Shown: positions 18,318 through 27,359, counted from the first letter of the stretch. The stretch is DNA of 64,000 nt from Planctomycetota bacterium (GCA_016207825.1 JACQZI010000005.1:137772-201771); one strand, 5' to 3'. Translations and numbers: made by a program. Notes: generated from the sequence alone by a model not told the origin.

Positions 18318-19085
18318 CTACTCGTTACTCTCCAAGAAATCCAATCTCCTCGTCTTTTCCGTAATCACTGTCTGCGCCCCGGTAGTCTGGTAAGCCAGAA
18401 GGATAATCTGGGTGCGGTATTCTCCCTCATACAACAACGCCTTGACCAAGCCGGAGAAAGGGAGGGGCGGGGCATACCAGATAGCGCCTTCATAGCCATC
18501 TTCATCCGGTATCAGGTTTACCTTATCGCACTTAAGCCAGGTTTCTTTATTGTTTACGTTTATCTGCACCTCATCGGTTTCCTTTTTACCCGAATGTTCC
18601 GGCTGGGTAAAAGGAATCGGCGGGATGCTCCGGGTCATTTCATAGAAGAGCCCTTCCGCGCTCAGGCGCGTCCGCACTTCCCAGCGCTTCAGCTCTATTT
18701 CCACCGCCTGCATGTTATTGAATTTCATGATTAGCTTGAAGGGCTGGGGATTGCCTTTTTCATCCACCATGAATTTGAAGACACGTTGCTGGTCGGTGCC
18801 GTCGTTTATGACGTATTCCACCCAGAAATACTCGGCATCTTTCCAGAGCGCCTTGCTGGTGATGCTGATTTTGACGATGCCTTCGGAAAGCTGGCTGGGA
18901 TTGGCTTCCGGGCTGTATTTGACATAGCGCCGGAGGCGGTAGGTGACGGATTCGCCGATGGAGAAGGAGGAAGGCAAGGCAAGCCGTGAAGCGGCGGGGA
19001 CAAATTCCGTAACAACCAGCTTCTCCACCCCCTTACAGCCGAACGCTGACAAAACAAACAATAGGCAAAGGCATAATTTCTTCAT
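18318..19085 (-). CDS. Lipoprotein, first gene of the surface cluster
   Basis: A 255-residue lipoprotein (MKKLCLCLLFVLSAFGC, Cys17 lipidated). The mature part is beta-rich, with pairs such as GESVTYRLRRYVKY, GIVKISITSKALW and EYFWVEYVIND, reminiscent of DUF3108-like periplasmic proteins, though I cannot claim membership. It is 23 nt upstream of the giant barrel gene and so may serve in its assembly or anchoring. The transcript from the promoter at 19095-19123 has at most 2-3 leader bases, so this gene heads the operon and is probably translated from a leaderless mRNA. Confidence 0.8.
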   Translation of the reverse strand: MKKLCLCLLFVLSAFGCKGVEKLVVTEFVPAASRLALPSSFSIGESVTYRLRRYVKYSPEANPSQLSEGIVKISITSKALWKDAEYFWVEYVINDGTDQQRVFKFMVDEKGNPQPFKLIMKFNNMQAVEIELKRWEVRTRLSAEGLFYEMTRSIPPIPFTQPEHSGKKETDEVQINVNNKETWLKCDKVNLIPDEDGYEGAIWYAPPLPFSGLVKALLYEGEYRTQIILLAYQTTGAQTVITEKTRRLDFLESNE

Positions 19086-19094
19086 GGCAAGTCA

Positions 19095-19123
19095 ATTATA
19101 AATTTAGATTGTAACGGGGTCAA
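19095..19123 (-). promoter_or_regulatory. Near-leaderless promoter of the surface operon
   Basis: Minus strand: TTGACC (19123-19118), a 17-nt spacer and a perfect TATAAT (19100-19095). The ATG at 19085 lies 9 nt beyond the -10 box. It is divergent from the promoter at 19158-19186, with 34 bp between the two -35 boxes. Confidence 0.78.
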
Positions 19124-19157
19124 GGTAAAAAATTTTCATATATTTTTATTTTTTGGC

Positions 19158-19186
19158 TTGACAAAGTCATAATTATGGTTTATACT
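19158..19186 (+). promoter_or_regulatory. sigma70-type promoter for EndoQ gene
   Basis: Consensus TTGACA (19158-19163), a 17-nt spacer and TATACT (19181-19186). The start codon at 19277 follows after about 85 nt of leader that includes AAGGAAG. Confidence 0.75.
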
Positions 19187-19276
19187 TTTAGCGTTAGTTT
19201 TAAATAGTGTGCTTCTAAGAAACCGTCAGGCATAGCGTGAGCTTTGCTTGAATATAAAATAAGGAAGAAGTTCCCA

Positions 19277-20560
19277 ATGAAGTTCATTGCGGACTTTCAC
19301 ATACATTCCAAATACAGCCGGGCGACCAGCCCGGAGATGAATGTCGAAATACTCTCCCGCTGGGCAAAAATCAAGGGCATCAAACTTTTAGGCACGGGCG
19401 ATTTTACCCACCCCAATTACTTCGCGGAACTACGCTTGCGCCTGACAGACGCAGGGAACGGATTCTTCACCCTAAAGAAAGGCGAAAAATCCACCCACTT
19501 CATCCTGAGCGCGGAAATCAGCAATATCTTCACCCAAAACGGCAAAGGCCGGAGAATCCATACGCTCATCCTGGCCCCCAGCTTCGACGCGGTCAGCAAG
19601 ATAAACGCCAAGTTGAAGCGCATGGGCAACGTTTCCTCGGACGGACGCCCCATCTTCGGGCAGCCGGTCAAGGAGATGGCCAAGATGATCATGGATACCG
19701 CTCCGGAATGTTTCCTCGTGCCAGCGCATGCCTGGACGCCCTGGTTTTCCCTCTACGGGGCGAATTCCGGGTTCGATTCCATCGAAGAATGCTTCGGCGA
19801 AGAGGCCAAATACATCCACTGCATCGAAACCGGGCTCTCTTCCGACCCGGCGATGAACTGGCGGCTCTCCAAACTGGATAAGGTTGCCTTGATTTCCAAT
19901 TCCGACGCGCACTCACCCCGTAAAATCGGACGGGAGGCGAACGTCTTTGACGCGGAGTTTTCCTATAAATCCATCATCGATACCCTCAAGGCCAGGGACC
20001 CCAAGCGATTCCTTTACACGATAGAATTTTTCCCGGAGGAAGGCAAATACCATTTCGACGGGCACCGCGACTGCAACGTGGCGCTTTCGCCCGCGGAAAG
20101 CAAGAAGAACAATAACCTCTGCCCCAAATGCAGGAAGCCGCTCACCATCGGCGTCATGCACCGGGTAGAGGCGCTGGCCGACCGGCCGGAGGGATTTGTC
20201 CCACCCAACAGCATCCCCTATAAAAACCTGGTTCCGCTGGAGGAAATCATCGCGGATGCGCTCGATGTCTCCACCGGAACGACCACGGAAGAAGCCGCCT
20301 ACGACAAGCTGATTGAAAAATGCGGTAGCGAATTCAAGATACTCCTGGATATGCAACTGGATGAAATCTCCCACTTCGCGGACGATAAAGTCGTAAAAGG
20401 CATCAAACTGGTCCGGGAAGGGAAGCTCCATATCGAACCGGGCCACGACGGCGTTTACGGGAAAATCAGGATTTTCGAACACACCCCGCCGAAAGACGCA
20501 CCGGCAAGCCAGCTTTCCTCTTTCAGGTTTGCCCCGCCCAGCCAGATGAAGCTTTTCTAA
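19277..20560 (+). CDS. EndoQ-type PHP-domain DNA endonuclease (damaged-base repair)
   Basis: A 427-residue protein from the ATG at 19277, preceded by AAGGAAG; the TTG at 19244 is less likely. The PHP metal site is intact: DFHIHSKYS, GTGDFTHP, SAEIS, PAHAWTPWFSLYG and SNSDAHSP. A central zinc-finger-like segment DCNVALSP and NLCPKCRKPLTIGVMHR, followed by LADRP, matches the archaeal/Bacillus EndoQ family. EndoQ cuts 5' of deaminated bases (uracil, hypoxanthine) and abasic sites. It was described from Thermococcales and is patchy in bacteria. Here it is a single gene with its own promoter, not next to uvrD or other repair genes. Confidence 0.87.
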   Translation: MKFIADFHIHSKYSRATSPEMNVEILSRWAKIKGIKLLGTGDFTHPNYFAELRLRLTDAGNGFFTLKKGEKSTHFILSAEISNIFTQNGKGRRIHTLILAPSFDAVSKINAKLKRMGNVSSDGRPIFGQPVKEMAKMIMDTAPECFLVPAHAWTPWFSLYGANSGFDSIEECFGEEAKYIHCIETGLSSDPAMNWRLSKLDKVALISNSDAHSPRKIGREANVFDAEFSYKSIIDTLKARDPKRFLYTIEFFPEEGKYHFDGHRDCNVALSPAESKKNNNLCPKCRKPLTIGVMHRVEALADRPEGFVPPNSIPYKNLVPLEEIIADALDVSTGTTTEEAAYDKLIEKCGSEFKILLDMQLDEISHFADDKVVKGIKLVREGKLHIEPGHDGVYGKIRIFEHTPPKDAPASQLSSFRFAPPSQMKLF

Positions 20561-20659
20561 ATTTCCCCGGTGCCCTTATGGAACAAATCCGGCTTTATTC
20601 GTGCCATTCGTGTTTATAAATCAGCGCATAAAAAAAATGAATAATTTTCAAAATTAGAG

Positions 20660-20688
20660 TTGACATTTCAGGTTTTTGCGGTTATACT
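20660..20688 (+). promoter_or_regulatory. sigma70-type promoter for pseudopilin gene
   Basis: TTGACA (20660-20665), a 17-nt spacer and TATACT (20683-20688), with a GGAGGA ribosome site 9 nt before the ATG at 20710. Confidence 0.75.
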
Positions 20689-20709
20689 ATTGCCGGAGGA
20701 ATTTAAAAT

Positions 20710-21243
20710 ATGCAAAATAAAAGATTACATCATGGGAAAAACACGGGCTTCACGCTGATAGAACTCCTGGTCGTCATCGCCATCATTACGGTATTAGCCA
20801 CGTATCTCATGGTAAACTTCCTGGGGTTTAACTGTTCGGCCAGGCAGGCGGCATCCAAGGCGGCCATCAGCGCCATGTCCGAATCCTTAGAATTATTCTA
20901 CGCGGACTACGGCGGCTATCCCAAACAGGCCGCGTCAAACTTTTCGTCATCGGTCCTGGTCGAGGCTTTGAAAGGCGACCTGACCGCCGACCCGCCCAAA
21001 AAGCAATACTATCCCTTCAAAAGGGGGGAAACCGGACAGGGCGGCGAATGGGTCAACAAACTGGGATTCCCCTATTATTACCGCAATAATAACGCAGAAA
21101 ATTATTCCAGCAAAAAACCACCCCCGCCCGACGTGCGGAATATAAGCACCTTTGATATCTGGAGCCAGGATTGCAAGACCCCTGAAGGCATGACTGACCC
21201 CATGCAAATAGCCGGTAAGACGATTATTTGCAATTGGGAATAA
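20710..21243 (+). CDS. Type II secretion / type IV pilus-like pseudopilin
   Basis: A 177-residue prepilin-like protein. The short basic leader ends in TGFTLIELLVVIAIITVLATY: cleavage by prepilin peptidase after Gly, methylated Phe+1, Glu+5 and a hydrophobic helix. The following region (AISAMSESLELFYADYGGYP) is the alpha-1C/GspG-like segment typical of Planctomycete pseudopilins. The globular end contains a proline-rich stretch (SKKPPPPDV) and TFDIWSQDC. No other secretion genes are near, so it is one of the scattered pseudopilins common in this group. The 23 bp to the winged-helix gene allow co-transcription. Confidence 0.88.
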   Translation: MQNKRLHHGKNTGFTLIELLVVIAIITVLATYLMVNFLGFNCSARQAASKAAISAMSESLELFYADYGGYPKQAASNFSSSVLVEALKGDLTADPPKKQYYPFKRGETGQGGEWVNKLGFPYYYRNNNAENYSSKKPPPPDVRNISTFDIWSQDCKTPEGMTDPMQIAGKTIICNWE

Positions 21244-21295
21244 CGGTTAATAATCAAGAGGAATTTTGAAATTAGTTATAGAAGGAGGGGATATT

Positions 21296-21532
21296 ATGCT
21301 GCCACAAATAGGCGAGACTGCCGGACAGGTCTGGTATGCACTGGGCAAAAACGGGAAGACACCTGCAAGCAAACTGGGGAAAATGCTCAATCTTTCCCCC
21401 GAACATGTGCACCTGGCAATAGGCTGGCTGGCACGGGAAAACAAAATTCATCTTTCCTTTGACGGCAAAACAGCCAATGCCGAACTGACGGACAGCGAAA
21501 AGAAGGCCTACGCGCACCACTGCAAGAAATAA
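21296..21532 (+). CDS. Winged-helix DUF2582-like small protein
   Basis: A 78-residue protein from the ATG at 21296, chosen because AGGAGGGG ends 7 nt before it; the longer frame from 21266 lacks such a site. The sequence GETAGQVWYALGKNG, then KLGKMLNLSPEHVHLAIGWLARENKIHL, is a compact winged-helix fold as in the DUF2582 family. These may bind DNA, but their targets are unknown. The gene follows the pseudopilin on the same strand and converges on the ABC exporter gene with a 2-nt gap. Confidence 0.75.
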   Translation: MLPQIGETAGQVWYALGKNGKTPASKLGKMLNLSPEHVHLAIGWLARENKIHLSFDGKTANAELTDSEKKAYAHHCKK

Positions 21533-21534
21533 GC

Positions 21535-23337
21535 TTAAGCCTTGAACTGGAGCTTGTAGAGCTTGTAGTAGATGCCTTTTCTTTCCAATAGTTCCCGGTG
21601 GGTTCCCATTTCTTTCAACTCGCCGTGATGTATCACCAAGATTCTATCCACGTTTTTGATGGTGGAAAGGCGGTGGGCAATGATGATGGACGTTCGGCCT
21701 TTTATCACCTTCTTTATGGCGTCCTGGATATAGCTTTCCGTTTCTACGTCGATGGAGGAAGTGGCTTCATCCAGAATCAATATCCTGGGATCGAAGACCA
21801 GTGCCCTAGTAAATGAAAGGAGCTGGCGCTGGCCCGTGGAAAAAGTGACGCCGCGCTCCGCAACCGAGCCCTCGTATTGGTTGGGCAATTGTTCGATAAA
21901 CGTATCCGCATGGACATACTTCGCGATTTCCCGGCATTTCTCCAGGCTGATATTTTTCTCACCCAAACAGATATTGTCAAGGACCGTGCCGGAAAAGAGG
22001 AATACATCCTGGAGGACTATTCCCATCTGTTTCCGCAATTCGGACTGGCGCAGGTTACGGATATCCACTCCGTCGATAAGTATCCGCCCTTTGCCGACGT
22101 CATAGAACCGGGAAAGCAGGTTGATGATGGTGGATTTGCCGCTACCGGTTATCCCGACGATGGCGATGCTTTCACCGGGCTTGACCGAGAATGATATATT
22201 CTTCAGGACATAAAGAGGCGGGGCTTCCTTATTCTCATCCGAAGGATAGGCAAACCAGACGTCTTCAAACTTTATTTCGCCCTTTATTGCGGGCAAAGGA
22301 ATCGGCTTTTCCGCATCGACGATATCTTCGGGCGTATCCATAATCTTAAACACCCTTTCAGCCGAAGCCATGGCGGACTGGAAAAGGGTGTATTTATCCG
22401 CCAAATCCTGTATCGGGTCGAAAAAGTGCATGGTATAGGTCAGGAAGGTAACCAGGACGCCTAATTCGATGACTTTATCAAAAACCGCGCTGCCCCCGTA
22501 ATACAACACCAGCCCGATAGAAACAGCCCTCATGATAGTTACCGAAGAAATAAACGAACCGTCATATTTAATCGAACGGTAGCATGCATCAAAATGCTCC
22601 TTGTTGATATCGTTAAACAGTTCCTGGTTTTTATCCTCCCGGTTGAATAATTTGGTGATGCGGATTCCCGCGACATTTTCCGCGATATAGGCGTTAATCC
22701 GGGCAAGTTTTATCCTGATATCACGGTAGGCATTGCGTATCCGCACTTTAAAGAAAAAGGTCAGCGGAATCAGGAATAACGCAATTGAAAGTGCGATTAA
22801 GGTCAAATAGATATCCATCCACCACATCACGATAATAAGGCCGATAAGCATTACGACATCCTGGAAAACCGTAATCAGCCCGACCGAAAATAATTCGCTC
22901 AATGTCCCAATATCGTTGGTGACGCGGGTGACGAGGCGGCCGACCGGGTTTTTATCGAAGAACCGGAGCGACATTTTCTGCAGGTGGGAAAAGAGCCGCG
23001 CCCTCAAATCAAACATTATTTTCTGCCCCAGGTAGGCCAAAACATAGGTGGAAACATAATCGGTAAGCCAGCTTAAAAGCATCACCGCCAGGTAAAGTGC
23101 GGACAGGCTGTATAATTCCTGGAAATTCCTGGGCTTAATCCCTAAATCTATTATCAAGCCTATCAGCCTCGGCCCGGCAAGGAAACACGCGGTTGAAACC
23201 AGCACCAAAAAGAGCCCCAGTGCAAAGACGGCGTAATATGGGCGGGCATAACCAAACAGCCTCCTCATGAGCGTATGGTCATACACCTTGCCGAGGATTT
23301 CATCATCCGCGTGATAACTTTTTCCGTGGCCTCTCAT
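21535..23337 (-). CDS. ABC exporter half-transporter B (MsbA/MdlB-like, catalytically competent Walker B)
   Basis: A 600-residue protein: six-helix TMD (about 30-320) and an NBD (about 355-590). Walker A is GITGSGKST and the Walker B end is LILDEATSS with the catalytic Glu present. The switch His is in IIAHRLST. The ABC signature is altered to FSTGQRQ, not LSGGQ. Its start overlaps the stop of the upstream half-transporter by 4 nt (ATGA), a strong sign that the two form a heterodimer. The substrate is unknown; this class exports lipids, drugs or peptides. Confidence 0.9.
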   Translation of the reverse strand: MRGHGKSYHADDEILGKVYDHTLMRRLFGYARPYYAVFALGLFLVLVSTACFLAGPRLIGLIIDLGIKPRNFQELYSLSALYLAVMLLSWLTDYVSTYVLAYLGQKIMFDLRARLFSHLQKMSLRFFDKNPVGRLVTRVTNDIGTLSELFSVGLITVFQDVVMLIGLIIVMWWMDIYLTLIALSIALFLIPLTFFFKVRIRNAYRDIRIKLARINAYIAENVAGIRITKLFNREDKNQELFNDINKEHFDACYRSIKYDGSFISSVTIMRAVSIGLVLYYGGSAVFDKVIELGVLVTFLTYTMHFFDPIQDLADKYTLFQSAMASAERVFKIMDTPEDIVDAEKPIPLPAIKGEIKFEDVWFAYPSDENKEAPPLYVLKNISFSVKPGESIAIVGITGSGKSTIINLLSRFYDVGKGRILIDGVDIRNLRQSELRKQMGIVLQDVFLFSGTVLDNICLGEKNISLEKCREIAKYVHADTFIEQLPNQYEGSVAERGVTFSTGQRQLLSFTRALVFDPRILILDEATSSIDVETESYIQDAIKKVIKGRTSIIIAHRLSTIKNVDRILVIHHGELKEMGTHRELLERKGIYYKLYKLQFKA

Positions 23338-25097
23338 TCAATCCTCTCCAAATCGCTGATTAATTCCTGCTGCCTGTAGAAACCGGAATACCTGCCTTTT
23401 TTGGCCAATAATTCCTGGTGGGAACCGGTTTCGACGATGCGGCCTTTTTCCATGAAGATTATTATATCCGCAATCTTCACGACCGGCAGGCGGTGCGAAA
23501 TGATTACGGTCGTAATGCCGGGCAATACGGTCTTGAACCGGCTCAAAATCGTTTCCTCGGTTTCCACGTCCACGCTGGAAAAACAATCATCCAGGACGAG
23601 TATTTTGGGCTTCTTAGCGAGTGCTCGCGCAATGGTGATGCGCTGTTTCTGCCCGCCGGAAAGGTTTACCCCCCGTTCTCCCAGGAGCGTCTCGTATTTT
23701 TCCGGGAAGCTTTCGATATCCTGGTTAATCATGGATAACTCCGAAGACTTCCTGATATTCGGCATCTCCGAATCGATCGTTTGAGACAGGCCGAACCCGA
23801 TATTTTCTTTTATGCTTTCGGAAAAGAGAAATACGTCCTGCGGGGTGAATCCGATTCGCCTGCGGAGTTCCCCCAAATCATATTGCCTGATATCAACCCC
23901 GTCAATCAAGACGCTTCCTTCGGTCGGGTCAAAGAGCCGCGGGATGAGGTTTATCAAGGATGTCTTGCCGCAGCCGACCGGTCCCATAATCGCCACGGTC
24001 TTGCCCGCCGGTATTTTGAGGCTTACTCCGGCTAAAGCCGGTTCTTTCTGCACACTTTCCAGCCCAAGCCCCTGGTAGGCCAATCCGACGTTTTTAAACT
24101 CGATTGCACCCTCTATTTCTTTGGCGACCGGTTGCGCGGGCGAAACGATTTCCGCTTTCGCATTAAAGATTTCCCTCAAGCGCTGCATGGAAGCGGCCGA
24201 ACGCTGGAATATGGAAATCGTCCAGCCCAGCGCCATCATCGGCCAGAGCAGCCTGCCCATATATAAAGTGAAAGCGACAAAAGTGCCCGGGGAAATGACC
24301 CCGTTAATCACTTCCTTGCCGCCGAAATAGAGAACCACCAAAATGCCCGCAGCAGCGCAAAAATGGAGCGTGGGTGAAAAAACCGCCTCCACTTTGGCAA
24401 GCGAAAGATTTTGATTCACATATTTGTCGTTTATCTCTTTAAAACCGGCTTTTTGGTTTTCCTCCTGGGCGAATGACTTCACGACGCGGATGCCGGCGAA
24501 GTTTTCCTGCGCGTATGTGCTTATTTCCGCCGAGGTCTCCTGTATATCCTTGAAACGATGGTGGATAAGATTCCCCATACGGTTGACGAAAAACGGCAGG
24601 AACGGCAATAGGAACATGCTCAAAATGGTGAGCTTCAGGCTCAGGAAAATCATTATCACCGGAACGGTGAATATATAAACGATGATATCCGCCCCGATAA
24701 AAAGCCCACGGGCATAAAACTGGCGCACGGCCTCGATATCGCTGGTCGCACGGGACATGATATCCCCGGTATAAGTCCGGTTAAAATAATTGCTGGAAAG
24801 GGTTTGCAGGTGGGAAAATAATTCCTCCCGGATATCGCGCGCCACCTTGAAGGAAGTCCCGAAGAAGAAAATACGGTACCAGTATCTGCCCCTTCCCTGG
24901 ATGATGCCCAATCCGACGTAGATTATCGCATACCATATAATAATTGCCAGCGCATTCGGCTTGGATAAATCGTCAATCGCGTATTTGATGACCAGCGGGA
25001 AAGCGACATCCACCAGGTCGACGATTCCCAGCAGGATTATCGCCATGAAAAACTGCCACCGGTAACGCTTGAAGTATATCCAAAAAGCCTTAAACAT
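23334..25097 (-). CDS. ABC exporter half-transporter A (degenerate Walker B)
   Basis: A 587-residue protein with a six-helix TMD and an NBD. Walker A is GPVGCGKTS, the signature is a canonical LSGGQKQR, and the H-loop is ISHRLPV. The Walker B reads LVLDDCFSS, with Asp where the catalytic Glu belongs. Taken with partner B (normal Glu, altered signature), one composite ATP site is canonical and one degenerate, as in TM287/288 and BmrCD heterodimers. It overlaps gene B by 4 nt. MeaB lies 58 bp upstream on the same strand, so this pair may be the tail of the acyl-CoA dehydrogenase transcript or have its own weak promoter. Confidence 0.9.
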   Translation of the reverse strand: MFKAFWIYFKRYRWQFFMAIILLGIVDLVDVAFPLVIKYAIDDLSKPNALAIIIWYAIIYVGLGIIQGRGRYWYRIFFFGTSFKVARDIREELFSHLQTLSSNYFNRTYTGDIMSRATSDIEAVRQFYARGLFIGADIIVYIFTVPVIMIFLSLKLTILSMFLLPFLPFFVNRMGNLIHHRFKDIQETSAEISTYAQENFAGIRVVKSFAQEENQKAGFKEINDKYVNQNLSLAKVEAVFSPTLHFCAAAGILVVLYFGGKEVINGVISPGTFVAFTLYMGRLLWPMMALGWTISIFQRSAASMQRLREIFNAKAEIVSPAQPVAKEIEGAIEFKNVGLAYQGLGLESVQKEPALAGVSLKIPAGKTVAIMGPVGCGKTSLINLIPRLFDPTEGSVLIDGVDIRQYDLGELRRRIGFTPQDVFLFSESIKENIGFGLSQTIDSEMPNIRKSSELSMINQDIESFPEKYETLLGERGVNLSGGQKQRITIARALAKKPKILVLDDCFSSVDVETEETILSRFKTVLPGITTVIISHRLPVVKIADIIIFMEKGRIVETGSHQELLAKKGRYSGFYRQQELISDLERIE

Positions 25098-25155
25098 AAA
25101 TTGTTTTTATATAAAATCGAGGGTTCCGATCCGCTTAGGGTAAAAACAGCGGGCC

Positions 25156-26178
25156 TTAACTTCGCTTTTTCGGAATGCCTGATATTTGTTTCATTATCAC
25201 ATCAACCGATTTATAAACATTCGTCTTGCCGCTTAAAATCTCATCAACAGATTTATCGATAAGCGTCCTTATTTTTTTATCATTGCCGATAAAGTCCTCG
25301 AACTCCTTGAAAACGAGCGACTTTAGTTTCTCTTTGACGATAAGTTTGCGCTTCAGGGATAACTCCCCGCTTTCTTTCAAGTGATGCCAGCGCTCTTCTA
25401 GAAAACCCAGGACCTCCGTGATGCCGACTGAATTGATTGCCTCGGTCTTGAATATGGGAATAGCGGTTTTGCATCCATCCGAGAGCGAAGTCTTATTCCG
25501 GCAATTCAAGGATATTTCGCCCCCCGAAGTTTCACTTGGGGGACTCCATTTCATTTCGCACGTGTTCCTAATGGCATCTATCAGGTTATCCGCACCGGGC
25601 CGGTCGGATTTATTCATCACGATTACATCGGCTATCTCCATGATACCCGCCTTCATCGCCTGGATGGCGTCGCCTGATTCGGGCGAAAGGACGAGGATGG
25701 TCGTATCTACATTCTTGAATATCTCTATCTCGGACTGGCCCACCCCGACCGTTTCTATGATGACGTATGATTTGCCGGAAGCATCGATGATATCCGCCGC
25801 GTCGGAGGTGCTCCGGCTGATGCCGCCTATCCAGCCGCGGGTAGCCATGCTCCTGATAAAAACGCCGGCATCAATCCCGATTTTCTGCATCCTGATACGG
25901 TCGCCCAGGATTGCCCCGCCGCTGAAGATACTCGAAGGGTCAATGGCGATAATGCCGACCGTTTTATTGCGCTTCCGCAAATTTATGGCCAGCTCGTCGA
26001 CCAGGGTGCTTTTCCCCACGCCGGGCGGCCCAGTAATCCCTATCCGGTGTGCTTTACCCAGGTGCGGGTAAAGTGCTGATAAAAGCTTGGTGGATTTATC
26101 GGCGTCGTTTTCAACCAGCGAAATAGCCTTGGCCAAGCTCGGCTTATCTCCGGCTAAAATCTTTTTCTTATCAATCAT
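25156..26178 (-). CDS. meaB: MeaB/ArgK-type G-protein chaperone of a B12-dependent acyl-CoA mutase
   Basis: A 340-residue P-loop GTPase that protects and reloads adenosylcobalamin in methylmalonyl- or isobutyryl-CoA mutases. Motifs: Walker A GPPGVGKS (50-57), AIDPSS (78-83), ETVGVGQSE (142-150) and NKSD (189-192). Between WSPP (211-214) and PIFKTEA about 25 residues are inserted (SETSGGEISLNCRNK and onward). The DNA there begins with a hairpin (25521-25542), so I read it as an in-frame repeat insertion. It starts 1 nt after the acyl-CoA dehydrogenase stop. The mutase it would serve is 30 kb away at 56.7-58.8 kb. Confidence 0.93.
   Translation of the reverse strand: MIDKKKILAGDKPSLAKAISLVENDADKSTKLLSALYPHLGKAHRIGITGPPGVGKSTLVDELAINLRKRNKTVGIIAIDPSSIFSGGAILGDRIRMQKIGIDAGVFIRSMATRGWIGGISRSTSDAADIIDASGKSYVIIETVGVGQSEIEIFKNVDTTILVLSPESGDAIQAMKAGIMEIADVIVMNKSDRPGADNLIDAIRNTCEMKWSPPSETSGGEISLNCRNKTSLSDGCKTAIPIFKTEAINSVGITEVLGFLEERWHHLKESGELSLKRKLIVKEKLKSLVFKEFEDFIGNDKKIRTLIDKSVDEILSGKTNVYKSVDVIMKQISGIPKKRS
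25521..25542. repeat. Hairpin element inside meaB
   Basis: Arms CCCCC-G-AAGT and ACTTGGGGG with loop TTC: nine pairs with one bulged G. It encodes part of the extra SPPSETSGG segment of MeaB. Confidence 0.6.
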
Positions 26179-26179
26179 T

Positions 26180-27349
26180 TTATTGGCGCGAAGAAACCCA
26201 GTTTTTGCCGAATAATTCCTTGTTTATGACTATTCGCTGGATTTCTGACGTGCCTTCGTAAATTTCCGTTACTTTGGCGTCGCGGAAAAACCTCTCCACC
26301 GCAAACTCCTTGGTATAACCCATCCCGCCGTGTATCTGGACGGTTTCCTTGGCCGCCTTATTGCATACGGTCGAGGCGAATAATTTCGCCATGCAAGCCT
26401 CTTTTATATGGGGCTGTTTTTTATCTTTGAGCAAAGCCGCCTGGTAAGTCGAAAGCCGGGCGGCATTTATTTCTGTGGCCATATCGGCTATCTTCCACTG
26501 TATTGCCTGGAATTCCGCCAGTGCCTTGCCGAATTGTTTCCGCTCCTGCGCGTATTTCATCGCGGCGTCAAGGCATGCCTGGGCAATACCAACAGACTGC
26601 GCGGCAATCCCGATTCGGCCGCTGTTTAAAAGTTCCATCGCGAGATTAAACCCCTTGTTTTCCTCGCCCAGCATGTTTTCCGCCGGCACGGCGCAATCTT
26701 CCAAGACAATCTCGCTCGCTTTGGCGCCTTTTACGCCCATTTTTTCCTCGATTGTGCCAAGCTTAAAACCCTTGAATGACGGCTCAACCAAAAACGCGCT
26801 GATGCCTTTGCCCCTCAAAGATTTATCCGGATTGGTCCGGGCAAAGACAATCGAAACACTGGCAATCGGGGCGCTCGTGATAAAAATCTTGTTGCCATTA
26901 AGGATATATTGATTGCCTTTCTTGTCCGCTTTGGTAATAAGCGAAGCGGCATCGCTTCCGGAAGCCGGCTCGGTCAAGGCGTATGCCCCGATAATTTCCC
27001 CACCGCCAAGCTTGGGCAGGTATTTCTTTTTCTGCTCGGTTGTCCCATATTTTACCAGTGCGTTGCAAACAAGAGAATTATGGACGGACATGGTTACCGA
27101 GGTTGAGGCACAGACGCGGCTGATTTCTTCCAGGACCAAGACAAGTGAAAACGTATCCAGCCCCGCCCCGCCGAATTCATCCGGCACGATAATCCCCCAA
27201 AAGCCCAGTTCCGCCAGCTTCTTGATTACTTCCTGCGGTATCCGCTCCTCGCGGTCTATTTGCTTGGCGTATTTGGAAAGGGTTTCTTGGGCAAATTCGC
27301 GTGCGGTATCCCTGATTAGCTTCTTCTCTTCATTCAATTCGAACAACAT
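26180..27349 (-). CDS. Acyl-CoA dehydrogenase (short/branched chain type)
   Basis: A 389-residue flavoprotein from the ATG at 27349. The upstream frame to 27391 overlaps the promoter (27360-27387) and is rejected. Family signatures are present: YALTEPASGSDAASL, a GRIGIAAQSVGIAQ helix, and near the C-terminus QIHGGMGYTKEF and IYEGTSEIQR, where the Glu of YEGT is the catalytic base of short-chain members. It would oxidise an acyl-CoA to the 2-enoyl-CoA, passing electrons to ETF. With MeaB immediately downstream (1 nt gap), a role beside a B12 acyl-CoA mutase is likely, for example on isobutyryl-, 2-methylbutyryl- or butyryl-CoA. Chain length cannot be settled by eye. Confidence 0.92.
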   Translation of the reverse strand: MLFELNEEKKLIRDTAREFAQETLSKYAKQIDREERIPQEVIKKLAELGFWGIIVPDEFGGAGLDTFSLVLVLEEISRVCASTSVTMSVHNSLVCNALVKYGTTEQKKKYLPKLGGGEIIGAYALTEPASGSDAASLITKADKKGNQYILNGNKIFITSAPIASVSIVFARTNPDKSLRGKGISAFLVEPSFKGFKLGTIEEKMGVKGAKASEIVLEDCAVPAENMLGEENKGFNLAMELLNSGRIGIAAQSVGIAQACLDAAMKYAQERKQFGKALAEFQAIQWKIADMATEINAARLSTYQAALLKDKKQPHIKEACMAKLFASTVCNKAAKETVQIHGGMGYTKEFAVERFFRDAKVTEIYEGTSEIQRIVINKELFGKNWVSSRQ

Positions 27350-27359
27350 AAGGTCGTTT

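Noticed and set aside
25418-26071. 217-codon plus-strand frame
   Set aside because: Antisense to meaB, which has all GTPase motifs in its own frame.
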